From NCBI GenBank assembly GCA_002502295.1, contig DANX01000009.1:1-29367 (forward strand): 29,367 nucleotides of DNA, in the 5' to 3' direction. This DNA is from Euryarchaeota archaeon UBA561. GTDB taxonomy: Archaea; Thermoplasmatota; Poseidoniia; Poseidoniales; Poseidoniaceae. The translations under genes and the position numbers were made by a program. This document shows positions 17,203 to 25,426 of the stretch, piece by piece; positions within the stretch are counted from its first letter, which is position 1; each line of letters opens with the position of its first letter. The notes under the pieces are model-generated. The model worked only from the letters and a program-made list of their open reading frames with translations, was not told where the DNA came from and did not search any database.

Positions 17203-19386
17203 ATGAGCGAAAAAGCCTCTCCATCCGGTGGCCGAGACGCTCAAATTGACCTCTTGGCCAAACAAATTGCCCACCATTCAAACCTCTACTACAACCTTGC
17301 ACGGCCAGAAATAAGCGATGCAGAATTTGACCGACTTTGGGATGAACTCAAGCAACTAGACCCGGACCACCCTCAATTGAATCGTGTTGGTGCGGACGTC
17401 GCTCCTGGCAGCGTCAAGGTGGATCACCTGTTCCCCATGCGCAGTTTGGATAAGGCAACGACGGCAGAGGAGTTGAACCACTTCGTCAACATCACCACTT
17501 CGGGGGCGATGCGTTTTCTTTCCCAACCAAAGTTGGACGGTTCGGCGCTTTCGTTGGAATACCGCATGGGTCGATTGGTGCGAGCGGCGACCCGGGGAAG
17601 CGGTGAGCGTGGCGAAGACGTGACCCGCAATGCTCGAAAAATTGCCAACGTCCCCCACACCTTACCCGTGGCCGTGGACGTGCACGTACGAGGCGAGGTC
17701 GTGATGCCGCTGGCCGTGTTTGAGGCCAAATACAAAGACATCTCACCAAATCCTCGAAACCTCGCCGCTGGAGCGCTTCGTCAAAAGCACGCTGATGGCA
17801 AAGCAGATGCGTCGGATTTGGTCTTTCAAGCGTACGATGCCAAGCTGCCGCTTGGCGAGAATCGGCATCCTGACAGTGAGCCCGTGCCTTCGATGGAGAA
17901 CGATACCGACATGCTCGTTTGGATGGAGGATTCGTTGGGCATCGTTCCTGCCCCGTGGGAGGTTCATGAAGGAGCGTCGTCTTCTGAAACGGCGATTCTC
18001 ATGGACCATTCAACTCAGGCCTGGGCCAAAAAACGGGGCGATTACGCTTACGAAATTGACGGCGTTGTGTTCAAACTCGACCACCTGGGACAGCGAGAAC
18101 GCCTGGGCATGACGGCGCATCATCCGCGTTGGGCGCTCGCCTGGAAATTCCCTCCCGAGGAAGCCTCGTCGGTCCTCCTTGACGTTGAATGGCAAACCGG
18201 GCGAACGGGGAACATTACGCCTGTGGCACGGATTGCGCCACAGCGGGTTGGCGGTGTGACCGTAGAGAACACCACCCTGCACAACGTTGGGGAGGTGGAG
18301 CGTCTTGGCATCAACATCGGAGACAACGTGCTCATCGTTCGACGTGGAGACGTCATTCCGAAGATCGAACGCGTGATTGGTCCGGCACGTCCGAGCGATC
18401 TCGATGGTCGCTCCCATGCTTCTGGTGAGCCGTTCATCGGGCAACTTCCCGCGTACGGCCCAATTCTTACTCCCGGCTCTTGTCCTGCTTGTGAAGGCCA
18501 AGTGGAACTGGAAGGGGCTTTTCTGAAATGTGTCAACCTCTTCTGTGTCGCACGAACCAGCCGCTCAGTTCTCTATTGGTGCCGTGCTCTGGAGCTCGAC
18601 GGAGTGGGCGAAAAACTGGTCGACCAGTTACTCGAGGCCCAACTCATCTCGTCGTGTGCTGATCTGTACCGCCTTACGTTGGATGGCTTGCTTGAACTGG
18701 ACCGAATGGGGGCGAAATCAGCCAACAACGTCCTTGCTGAGGTGGCGAAATCCCGAACCATGAGCCTCGGAAAATTCCTCCATGCGCTTGGTCTTCCCGG
18801 GATTGGCCCGGAATTGGCAACGTCGTTTGCTTCGTCTTTGGGCGACGCCACCGGCCTCTTGCAGTGGCTCGATGCCGCTCATGCATCAATCGGCGACGAT
18901 GCCTATGGTCCAGAACGCGGAGCGAACGGCAAGCCGCATGCTCATAACCAAGCCATACGCACCATGCTTGAGATCGATGGAGTCGGTGAGATTGTGGCGT
19001 TGCAATTGCGAGATGGCTTAGCTTTGCGTCGCCCTCTTGTTGAGGACCTCATCGAGTTGCTCACCATTGAACAAGAACAGGTGAAAATGGCAGCAGGGCC
19101 CTTCGTGGACATGACGTTTTGTGTCACTGGGACCCTTTCCGCTCCCCGCAAAGAGATTCAACAACGCATCATTGATGCCGGGGGGAAAATCGTTGGAAGC
19201 GTTTCGGCCAAACTCACTGTGCTCGTTGCTGGTGAAAAAGCAGGCTCCAAACTCGCAAAAGCGACAACTCTTGGTGTTGAGGTTTGGTCGGAAAGCGAGC
19301 TTAACGAACGCCTGTCTCTTCGGGAAGAGAGCGAGGCAACACTCGCTCAAAACGCCGAACAATCCTCGCTCGCCGACTTTTCCTGA
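17203..19386 (+). CDS. ligA: NAD-dependent DNA ligase (LigA)
   Basis: A full-length (727 residues) bacterial-type DNA ligase that seals nicks using NAD+. Domains in order: NMN-binding Ia (YYNLARPEISDAEFDRL), adenylation with the catalytic lysine K110 in PKLDG, TRGSGERGEDVTRN, RGEVV, NPRNLAAG and EIDGVVFK; OB fold (TGRTGNITPVARI, VRRGDVIPKIE); a four-Cys zinc finger (C427, C430, C443, C448); helix-hairpin-helix repeats; and a C-terminal BRCT domain. All expected motifs are intact. Archaea normally use an ATP-dependent ligase, so this gene implies transfer from bacteria. TTCATATC at 17171-17178, about 25-30 bases before the ATG, could be a TATA box for a leaderless transcript. Its end is four bases from the convergent neighbour. 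Confidence 0.95.
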   Translation: MSEKASPSGGRDAQIDLLAKQIAHHSNLYYNLARPEISDAEFDRLWDELKQLDPDHPQLNRVGADVAPGSVKVDHLFPMRSLDKATTAEELNHFVNITTSGAMRFLSQPKLDGSALSLEYRMGRLVRAATRGSGERGEDVTRNARKIANVPHTLPVAVDVHVRGEVVMPLAVFEAKYKDISPNPRNLAAGALRQKHADGKADASDLVFQAYDAKLPLGENRHPDSEPVPSMENDTDMLVWMEDSLGIVPAPWEVHEGASSSETAILMDHSTQAWAKKRGDYAYEIDGVVFKLDHLGQRERLGMTAHHPRWALAWKFPPEEASSVLLDVEWQTGRTGNITPVARIAPQRVGGVTVENTTLHNVGEVERLGINIGDNVLIVRRGDVIPKIERVIGPARPSDLDGRSHASGEPFIGQLPAYGPILTPGSCPACEGQVELEGAFLKCVNLFCVARTSRSVLYWCRALELDGVGEKLVDQLLEAQLISSCADLYRLTLDGLLELDRMGAKSANNVLAEVAKSRTMSLGKFLHALGLPGIGPELATSFASSLGDATGLLQWLDAAHASIGDDAYGPERGANGKPHAHNQAIRTMLEIDGVGEIVALQLRDGLALRRPLVEDLIELLTIEQEQVKMAAGPFVDMTFCVTGTLSAPRKEIQQRIIDAGGKIVGSVSAKLTVLVAGEKAGSKLAKATTLGVEVWSESELNERLSLREESEATLAQNAEQSSLADFS

Positions 19387-19390
19387 GCCG

Positions 19391-20194
19391 TCAACCGTAG
19401 AGCATGGCGTTTGAAGCTGGATTGCTCTTTTTTGATTCACTTGCGGATTCCATCAGCGCACTGATTTGGGCCTCAAGCAATTCAGCCTCAGCGAGCAGCG
19501 GCTCTTGGGGAAGGTCAATCGTGGGCAAGAGGGTGTTGAGTTTCTCAATCAAGGCGGCAGCAGCACGAGCGTCCGGGAACCGAGGGTCGGCCTCCACCAT
19601 AATGGACATCGTACCGAGTCCACGACGAGAGGCTTCACTGAGAATTCCGGCGTTCATGCCACGAATGACCCCGGTCTCAAGCAGCGGAATGTCCATGTCT
19701 TTGAGCATTGAACGAACGGTTTCATTGCACCCGATGCCAACCACGTCAATGGCTTCGGTGTCTTCGTATTCCACCACGGGGTCCACACCATCCATGCCGC
19801 TTTTCATGCCGCTTTTGGCAAACGCATCCACCACAACACCGGCCAGCACCTGATGTTCTTTTGACCACTCAAAGAGCGCCCAGACAATTTTGTGAACCAA
19901 GGCTTCGGGCACCACCATCTCACTCATCAAGAGAATGACCTGATCGCAACCTTCGATGCTGCACTTCGGTTTTCCCGCATAGGCGCGGATTGGAGGAAGA
20001 GGAACACCCTGGTTGATCATCGCCAGTGCAGGTAGCCGGTCGTCGACCAATCCCCCAACAAACTCCAGGTCAAGGTGGTCAATGAGGTAGTGAGCTACGA
20101 TGCTTGAGACCATACCGACGCTTGGAAAGCAGGCAATGACCATGGCATTTTCGTGTTCAATGAGGGCGTTGATGCGTAGGCTTGGGGCATCCAT
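19391..20194 (-). CDS. PAC2-family proteasome assembly chaperone (PbaB-like)
   Basis: A 267-residue PAC2/DUF75-family protein. The N-terminal core shows the family pattern ACFPSVGMVSSIVAHYLID, then LEFVGGLVDDRLPA and the PLPPIRAYAG segment. A C-terminal helix (LLAEAELLEAQISALM) is followed by a flexible tail ending in Met-Leu-Tyr-Gly. That Leu-Tyr-X ending matches the HbYX motif by which archaeal PbaA/PbaB and proteasomal ATPases dock into pockets of the 20S alpha ring. The likely role is assembly or activation of the proteasome. The ATG at 20194 was chosen by family length; an upstream ATG at 20257 (21 residues longer, with GAGGTG upstream) overlaps the divergent gene's start region. It converges on ligA with a four-base gap. 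Confidence 0.8.
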   Translation of the reverse strand: MDAPSLRINALIEHENAMVIACFPSVGMVSSIVAHYLIDHLDLEFVGGLVDDRLPALAMINQGVPLPPIRAYAGKPKCSIEGCDQVILLMSEMVVPEALVHKIVWALFEWSKEHQVLAGVVVDAFAKSGMKSGMDGVDPVVEYEDTEAIDVVGIGCNETVRSMLKDMDIPLLETGVIRGMNAGILSEASRRGLGTMSIMVEADPRFPDARAAAALIEKLNTLLPTIDLPQEPLLAEAELLEAQISALMESASESKKSNPASNAMLYG

Positions 20195-20255
20195 GGGCTT
20201 GGGTGAAACCCGATGCCCTTCAACACTTTCCCCGCTCGGGCACCAAACCTTCTTC

Positions 20256-21464
20256 ATGAGCGGCGGCCACCTCAAGCCTATGGAGCAAAGTGTGGCCCCA
20301 CCTCCACGGTCACACAAACTTTCTCCATCGGCGTGGAATCGCTATGAAACCTGTCCTAGGATGTATTGGCTAAGCCGCCAACGCCTCCCTCGAAAGGCCG
20401 GCATGGCCGCCTCGCTGGGGACCGCTGTCCACGCCTCCATTGAAGACCTGCTCAACATGGACCTTACGGGCCGTGACGGCAAGGAAACGGGATGGCTTCC
20501 GATGACTGGAGAGCGTTTTCTCAAGAATCGGTGGGACGAAGAGAAAGCGGTGTTCATGGCGACACCCCGCCGCCCTGACTGGAAAGAGGCCAAATGGAGT
20601 GAGGCCAAGAGGCAGCACAAAGGCGGTGTTGTCCTTCTTTTGGACCACATCGGCGCGAAGCATCTCGGGCACGAACACGTAACGGTCGCACTCTGGCGGC
20701 ATCTCCAATCGCTCACCATTGCCGTTGAGGGAGAACTTGTCACCAGCGATGGTCGGTTGATGGGTCGGCTGGACCTGTTGTTTGCCGATGTCGACGATGC
20801 AGGCCAGTTGCAAGGTTGGCTGGTGGCGGATTTGAAAACCGGACATGCTCCTACAGAGGCCTTGAAGCCCGAGGTGAATCGACAATTGCGAATGTACCGA
20901 GACATCCTGTTGGCCAACAACCCATCTGCACCACCCGTCCGCACCGAAGGTTGGTACACGAAAACCGCCTCGAAATGGACCGCCGTAGGGGGGAGCGTTC
21001 TCGAACATGCTTACGCTGCTTGGGAAGCAACCCAACCAACAACCATGCCAATGGACCCCACGCCTGGGCCGGACAGTTGTGGAGGGTTTTGCGATTGGAA
21101 AGCATGGTGTCCGCACTGGTGGACGTGGCGCCAAGAATCGGGCACACTGCATCAGGGTGACTTCTGTGATGCTGTGGTTCTCCTTCATCGATACGAAGCC
21201 ACTTCGGGGGCAGCTGTTCTCGAGTTGTGTGAACCATTGAACGAAACCGGTCGGGCCATTCCTACCGGTCATCAAATCTCTGCGCGATTTGATGGTCGAG
21301 GCAAAGACGTGCTTGAAGCGCTGCAACAGAATGGCCATCATGGCCCTGTGTTCCTTGGTTCGGTCATGACCGGGCGCGGAACATGGCGAATCGGTCCTTG
21401 GTGTGACGTTCTACCTTGGACTCCTCTTCAGGACGGCGTGCCTTACGAACGGCTCACTTCATGA
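20256..21464 (+). CDS. RecB/Cas4-like PD-(D/E)XK nuclease with predicted Fe-S cluster
   Basis: A stand-alone nuclease of about 402 residues. Motifs: SAWNRYETCPRMYW near the N-terminus, GTAVHASIEDLL (H59), GRLDLLFAD (D173), LVADLKTG (D192, K194) and NRQLRMY (QxxxY helix), the catalytic set of the RecB/AddB/Cas4 group. C33 together with C275, C279 and C285 (C-x3-C-x5-C) fits the four ligands of a 4Fe-4S cluster as in AddB and Cas4. A ~110-residue C-terminal beta-rich region (VLLHRYEAT, SARFDGRG) may be an OB-like fold. It probably trims DNA ends in repair or recombination. It is divergent from the PAC2 gene; ATG 20280 is an alternative start. The stop overlaps the convergent exonuclease gene by six bases. 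No CRISPR array or other cas gene is nearby. Confidence 0.85.
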   Translation: MSGGHLKPMEQSVAPPPRSHKLSPSAWNRYETCPRMYWLSRQRLPRKAGMAASLGTAVHASIEDLLNMDLTGRDGKETGWLPMTGERFLKNRWDEEKAVFMATPRRPDWKEAKWSEAKRQHKGGVVLLLDHIGAKHLGHEHVTVALWRHLQSLTIAVEGELVTSDGRLMGRLDLLFADVDDAGQLQGWLVADLKTGHAPTEALKPEVNRQLRMYRDILLANNPSAPPVRTEGWYTKTASKWTAVGGSVLEHAYAAWEATQPTTMPMDPTPGPDSCGGFCDWKAWCPHWWTWRQESGTLHQGDFCDAVVLLHRYEATSGAAVLELCEPLNETGRAIPTGHQISARFDGRGKDVLEALQQNGHHGPVFLGSVMTGRGTWRIGPWCDVLPWTPLQDGVPYERLTS

Positions 21465-22277
21465 ACGCAGGTGGGCTTTGATTTTCGCTTGCGTATCTGG
21501 ACAATCCAGGCCCTTAGGCGACAGGAGCCAACCGATGTATGACGGGTCGTTGGTTTGAACTTCCCGAACATACCGACCACGGTGTCGTCCGAAGGCGAGC
21601 ACCAACTCACCCCCGTCTTCCCGGATCTTCCCCATGGCGTCAACGGGCGCGAGGTCGTCCAGACCACGCCCTAATTCAGTTGCGTCCTTCGCACTGTCGC
21701 CATGCGCAATCCATCGCTCAAGTTCATGGATAGGCCGGCGAAAGGCGCTAGCATGTTCCACGCTCAGTCGCCAGAAGAGCAACATGGTGGCAGCAGCATC
21801 GGCGGCCGCCGTATGAGCCGCCTCGAGTTGTATCCCATGGCGCTGACAAAGTGCTCCGAGCCTGTGCGGTCGCGGCAATTTCAGCCGACGGACGAGTTCC
21901 AGTGTGTCCATGATGGCTTTTGGCTGGGGAGCCAATCGCCCCATTCGGAGAAATTCTGTTTTCAGCATGGCGTAGTCGAAACTGCGGACATTGTGCCCGA
22001 CCAAAATCGCTCCATCAATGAGTTCTGCAAGTTCATCGGCGACGTCGGACAAAGGCGGCTTATCTCGAACATCATCGTTGTAGATACCGTGGACATTGCT
22101 GGCTTCATGTGGTATTCGAATGGGGGGTTTGACGATCTGTTCCACATTCACAGGCGTCCCATCGCCCAGGGTGCCAATAAGAGCGTATTGGACGATACGG
22201 TCGTTGTTGGTGGAGATACCAGTTGTTTCAAGGTCGAAGGCCAAGACTTTCTCTCCTTCAAACAAGTCTTGTGCCAT
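21459..22277 (-). CDS. DEDDh 3'-5' exonuclease (DnaQ/ExoX-like)
   Basis: A 272-residue exonuclease with complete DEDDh motifs: D15 and E17 (FDLETTG), D101 (HNVRSFD), H155 and D160 (AHTAAAD). The C-terminal ~45 residues (LAFGRHRGRYV, DPSYIGWLL) match the small domain found after the nuclease in ExoX-type proteins, which supports a repair or single-strand trimming role rather than a polymerase proofreading subunit. The first residues before LAFDLET are short, so I start at the ATG at 22277; an ATG at 22310 would add 11 residues. It is convergent and overlapping with the RecB-like nuclease and divergent from the acidic protein gene. Confidence 0.88.
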   Translation of the reverse strand: MAQDLFEGEKVLAFDLETTGISTNNDRIVQYALIGTLGDGTPVNVEQIVKPPIRIPHEASNVHGIYNDDVRDKPPLSDVADELAELIDGAILVGHNVRSFDYAMLKTEFLRMGRLAPQPKAIMDTLELVRRLKLPRPHRLGALCQRHGIQLEAAHTAAADAAATMLLFWRLSVEHASAFRRPIHELERWIAHGDSAKDATELGRGLDDLAPVDAMGKIREDGGELVLAFGRHRGRYVREVQTNDPSYIGWLLSPKGLDCPDTQAKIKAHLRS

Positions 22278-22343
22278 GAACAACAAGCACAGGGCATCCC
22301 CTTTGAACATCACTCTCAAACATCATGACTTCCTCGGTTCAGC

Positions 22344-22724
22344 ATGGGTCTCAGGGATTGGTTCACCCCCAAGCCATCTCCCCAAGAAGGGAATTCCGAT
22401 GTTGATGCTCAAGTCGACGATACAGCCAATGACAGCGAAGCGTTCGCAGCGGTTCAAGCAGCAAAGGCTAGCGAAGCGATGTCCTTGTTGAACGAGGAGG
22501 ACACCGGTCCAGTGCCAGACTTGCACATCACGGCGCCTTACGATGCAAGCGATGCCGAAATTGATGATTTACTCACGGAAGAACATGAGGTCTTCACCCA
22601 CATTGACGAGGTTGAAGTGAAGGATGTTGCGGCATTTGACGACCCATATCTATCCGCCACCATTGAAGGCGATGTTCCCGAAATGGTGGTCTTTGACGAC
22701 GAAGAAAAAGGGCCGTCTGTTTAA
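22344..22724 (+). CDS. Small acidic hypothetical protein
   Basis: A 126-residue strongly acidic protein, not recognised. It begins with a short amphipathic start MGLRDWFTPKP, followed by Asp/Glu-rich, probably disordered sequence with one helical stretch (AFAAVQAAKASEAMSLL). It has no signal peptide or membrane segment. The first in-frame ATG lies 66 bases from the divergent exonuclease start. Its stop (TAA 22722-22724) falls within an AT-rich stretch (22721-22732) that may act as promoter for the lipoprotein gene downstream. Coding reality is supported by frame length and composition only. Confidence 0.65.
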   Translation: MGLRDWFTPKPSPQEGNSDVDAQVDDTANDSEAFAAVQAAKASEAMSLLNEEDTGPVPDLHITAPYDASDAEIDDLLTEEHEVFTHIDEVEVKDVAAFDDPYLSATIEGDVPEMVVFDDEEKGPSV

Positions 22725-22770
22725 TTCTTTAAGCCGAACCATTAGAAAGGGAGAGGCAAACCTATCGTTT

Positions 22771-23961
22771 ATGGTGAGCATGGGTTCGAAGCAATTCTTC
22801 GCCATGCTCGGCGTCCATGTCATGCTGTTTAGCCTCCTTTCTGGGTGCATGGGAGCCCTTGACAACACCGTTGACCCGCGCGCCACCCTTGAAGCGTATC
22901 CAACCCTCATCCAGGAAGGAGAAATGGTTACCTTGGACGCCCGTGATTCCTCACCGGTTGAAGGCGTCATCACTGCGTATGCATGGGATTTTGGCGACGG
23001 TACAACCGCCGAAACCGTGGTCGGATTCACTTCTCACACGTATCTATCGTACGGCCAATACACCGTTCGCATCACCGTCACCAACGACCAAGGTGGCACC
23101 GATGATGCGCTTGCAACCATCGTTGTCAACGGGGCTCCAAGCGTGAACATCTCTATGCCATCGATCGTGCGTGCTGGAGATGCCGCTCTTCTCGATGCAT
23201 CCGCTTCCTTTGACCCAGAGGGCAATGACCTGACGTATCAGTGGGACTTGAACGCCCTTGAGGACAGCGACGGAGACGGAAACCCCAGCAACGATGCCGA
23301 TCAAACGACCCCAACGGTTCTGCTTGACACCTCTTCTTCCGGCTATATCTATGGGTCGCTAAGGGTTGATGACGGAGCAGGAGCATTTGCTGTTCAACCG
23401 TTTGAAATCAACGTGACTTCCCGAACGTTCCAGGTGACGTGGATCACCGAAACCTACGAGGTAGCATGGGATGAATACCTCGAACAAGGCGAATCGTGGT
23501 CGGGCAATTCGACCCCGGGAGAAGTTGGGCGCGTCATGTCGTTCAATGCCATCTTGGAACTTGACCAAGACGTGGCCCCTCCACACGACAACTTCACCCT
23601 TGCTCTGAACATTGTTGAAGACAATTACAATCGAAGGGTCGCCACTGAACCTGGCAATTATTCCACCAATGAGCCTGCACGAGCGGAGATGTTCGAAGAC
23701 GGCATGAACGTGCGCGGCGAGGACGGCATGTACACTTCGGATTCGGCCGAGGAATTGCTCCGAATGCTGTTGAATTCGAGAGAAAGCGGCAAAGGCCAAG
23801 GCGCTTGGGTTTGGACGGTTGTTGCTCAGCAATCCGATCCGGATGCCTTCATCGGTGAAATTGATCCAGACCCGGGCAACGATTGGACGTTGACGGTCGA
23901 AGTCGTTGTCATGCGCCCTTCGTTGACCGAAGTTGCCCTCGGTTCGACCAACAACCAATAG
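22771..23961 (+). CDS. PKD-domain lipoprotein
   Basis: A 396-residue exported protein. The N-terminus has a signal sequence ending in LLSGC, a lipobox with Cys26 as the lipid-modified residue. PKD domain 1 (~residues 38-112) has the hallmark YAWDFGDGT and YTVRITVTNDQGG; PKD domain 2 (~115-210) has LDASASFDPEGNDLTYQWD with an inserted DSDGDGNPSND loop that could bind calcium. The C-terminal ~180 residues (WITETYEVAWDEY onward) form an unassigned beta-rich domain. It is probably membrane-tethered on the outside, binding protein or carbohydrate. A purine-rich AGAAAGGGAGAGG lies 15-27 bases upstream of the ATG at 22771; the ATG at 22780 is an alternative. Confidence 0.85.
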   Translation: MVSMGSKQFFAMLGVHVMLFSLLSGCMGALDNTVDPRATLEAYPTLIQEGEMVTLDARDSSPVEGVITAYAWDFGDGTTAETVVGFTSHTYLSYGQYTVRITVTNDQGGTDDALATIVVNGAPSVNISMPSIVRAGDAALLDASASFDPEGNDLTYQWDLNALEDSDGDGNPSNDADQTTPTVLLDTSSSGYIYGSLRVDDGAGAFAVQPFEINVTSRTFQVTWITETYEVAWDEYLEQGESWSGNSTPGEVGRVMSFNAILELDQDVAPPHDNFTLALNIVEDNYNRRVATEPGNYSTNEPARAEMFEDGMNVRGEDGMYTSDSAEELLRMLLNSRESGKGQGAWVWTVVAQQSDPDAFIGEIDPDPGNDWTLTVEVVVMRPSLTEVALGSTNNQ

Positions 23962-24005
23962 CGAAAGGGGTATGAAGCGGAGCCGTTTAGGACGAAGTGG
24001 TTACG

Positions 24006-24359
24006 ATGGTTGACACGGTTGAAGTCGGACGCATTACGCTTCGAGATACAGTTTCGTTGGACCTCTCCGTGTGGATGAACCACCCGGATGATTGGGATTT
24101 CCGGCCCTTGCTAAGTTATGCGGGCACGACCTTGACCATCACGTGCGCCAACAAAGGCATCGTGTTGGCTAACGCTGATTTGGACGAGGAACAAGATGAA
24201 GCTCTCCACCGAGACAGAGTGGCTGAACTCCGTGTGAAATTTCAAGTCCATGGAATGCACGGTCGGCTCAAGGACATTCAACCCATCATCGCCGATGGTA
24301 AGGCCAAGAAACTTGCAACGGCCAATTGGAAAACGACTCAGCCGGTTAAATTTGAGTGA
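24006..24359 (+). CDS. Hypothetical protein
   Basis: A 117-residue soluble protein that I do not recognise. It has a beta-rich N-terminal half (VEVGRITLRDTVSLDLSVW, TLTITCANKGIVL) and a charged helical second half (DEEQDEALHRDRVAELRVKF), and ends in a basic segment. No signal peptide or metal motif. The frame opens with GTG at 23997, three codons before the ATG chosen here. It lies 44 bases after the lipoprotein gene and is followed by a terminator-like hairpin, so it may be the last gene of that transcript. Confidence 0.65.
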   Translation: MVDTVEVGRITLRDTVSLDLSVWMNHPDDWDFRPLLSYAGTTLTITCANKGIVLANADLDEEQDEALHRDRVAELRVKFQVHGMHGRLKDIQPIIADGKAKKLATANWKTTQPVKFE

Positions 24360-24379
24360 ACCCCCAACGAATCTTTGAT

Positions 24380-24405
24380 AACGGTTCACGCCGTTTTCTT
24401 TGTTT
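24380..24405 (+). terminator. Short hairpin with T-rich tail
   Basis: AACGG (24380-24384) pairs with CCGTT (24391-24395) around a six-base loop, followed by the T-rich TTCTTTGTTT (24396-24405). It falls in the 46-base gap between two genes, 20 bases after a stop codon and ending right at the next ATG. It may end the upstream transcript; the T-rich part could also be read as the next gene's promoter region. Confidence 0.4.
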
Positions 24406-24684
24406 ATGTCTCGACCACCTAGGAAACGAAGCCAAAAGCAGGCACGTTTTGAGCGTCTGGCCAACGAAGTTCGGAAGTTTGTTTATGCCAATCCGGGTTG
24501 TTCCGCCCAAGCCATCGTTGCTAGCCTCAACCACGACCAAAAAATGCGAAACCACGGCCTAACACCCCGCAAAGTTGGCTTTTTCATCACGCGCAACCTT
24601 CGTCAGTCGCTGACCTGGTGGCAAGATCACCGGGCTGGTCGTCGTGTATACGGGCCGTCAACCGATACTGGACAGAAACCATGA
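24406..24684 (+). CDS. Small basic protein, possible winged-helix DNA-binding
   Basis: A 92-residue very basic protein (start SRPPRKRSQKQ). The middle reads like a helix-turn-helix/winged helix: FVYANPGCSAQAIVASL is a typical helix 1-turn-helix 2 pattern and LTPRKVGFFITRNL could be the recognition helix. The C-terminal ...HRAGRRVYGP could form the wing. It is probably a nucleic-acid-binding protein, but no family is recognised. The ATG at 24406 follows a T-rich stretch with no ribosome site; a TTG at 24400 would add two residues. It lies 55 bases before the HAD phosphatase gene on the same strand. Confidence 0.65.
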   Translation: MSRPPRKRSQKQARFERLANEVRKFVYANPGCSAQAIVASLNHDQKMRNHGLTPRKVGFFITRNLRQSLTWWQDHRAGRRVYGPSTDTGQKP

Positions 24685-24739
24685 CCGCGTCCTTCGTGGA
24701 AGCGGTTCGCTCATGTAGGTTCGTTGATGTCGGCAGACC

Positions 24740-25405
24740 ATGGGGGGTTCGGTCGCTGCCTATTTTGACCTCGATGGAACTTTGCTCAATGCTTCAAGTG
24801 AAAAGACGCTTGCAGCGCACTTGGCACGCCGCCGTCCTTGGCGCATCCCATGGGGCACACTCGCGTGGACGGCAGGTTTCCTCACCAACCTTTTGCGTGG
24901 AAGAGCGGTGTACGATGCTGCACGAAACCGAGGGCATTTCTCATTGGCTTCTTGGGACGTTTTGGAGCGTTATTCGGAGCGTCTTGCCGAAGACCGCCTG
25001 AGGGCGCGTATTCCTCAACAAGCGTGGGAAAGATTGGCGTGGCATCGGGAACAAGGGCATCGTCTGGTGCTGGTGACCGCTACGGTCGCCCCAATGGCCG
25101 AGGCCATGGCCAAGGTCCTCGGTATGGATGAAGTGTATGGGTGTGGTCCTCCCGTTCGAACCGGTATCTTGTCCGGTTCAGAGCGCGGATGGAGCGTTCC
25201 CCGTCGAAAAGGCAAGGTCCCTGTCGTTCAGGCCGATGCCGCAACCCACGGGCACGATCTTTCCCAGTGCTACGGTTACGGAAACACGCTGGCCGATTCG
25301 TGGTTCATGGAGTGTTGCGGTCATGCCGTTGCCGTGAGTCCCGAGGCTTCACTTCGCCGCCATGCGCAAAGCAAAGGGTGGCACATCGTGGATTGGTCTT
25401 CATGA
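24740..25405 (+). CDS. HAD-superfamily IB phosphatase (SerB-like)
   Basis: A 221-residue HAD hydrolase of subfamily IB, the group of phosphoserine phosphatases and related phosphomonoesterases. Motif I is YFDLDGTLL with nucleophile D10 and acid D12; motif II is LVLVTAT (T113); the motif III lysine is in RRKGK (K157 or K159); motif IV is GYGNTLADSWFM with D186. The usual first acid of motif IV (GD) is Asn182 here. The helical cap between residues ~20 and 100 has a hydrophobic stretch (WGTLAWTAGFLTNLL) that may contact membrane. The substrate is unknown; phosphoserine, a lipid phosphate or a similar monoester is possible. Start at the first ATG before motif I. Confidence 0.83.
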   Translation: MGGSVAAYFDLDGTLLNASSEKTLAAHLARRRPWRIPWGTLAWTAGFLTNLLRGRAVYDAARNRGHFSLASWDVLERYSERLAEDRLRARIPQQAWERLAWHREQGHRLVLVTATVAPMAEAMAKVLGMDEVYGCGPPVRTGILSGSERGWSVPRRKGKVPVVQADAATHGHDLSQCYGYGNTLADSWFMECCGHAVAVSPEASLRRHAQSKGWHIVDWSS

Positions 25406-25426
25406 GTTTATGTAGTCTTGAAATCC

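Noticed and set aside
20256..21464. Annotation as CRISPR-associated Cas4
   Set aside because: The motifs fit the wider RecB/AddB/Cas4 group, but the protein is twice the length of Cas4 and no array or cas gene is present.
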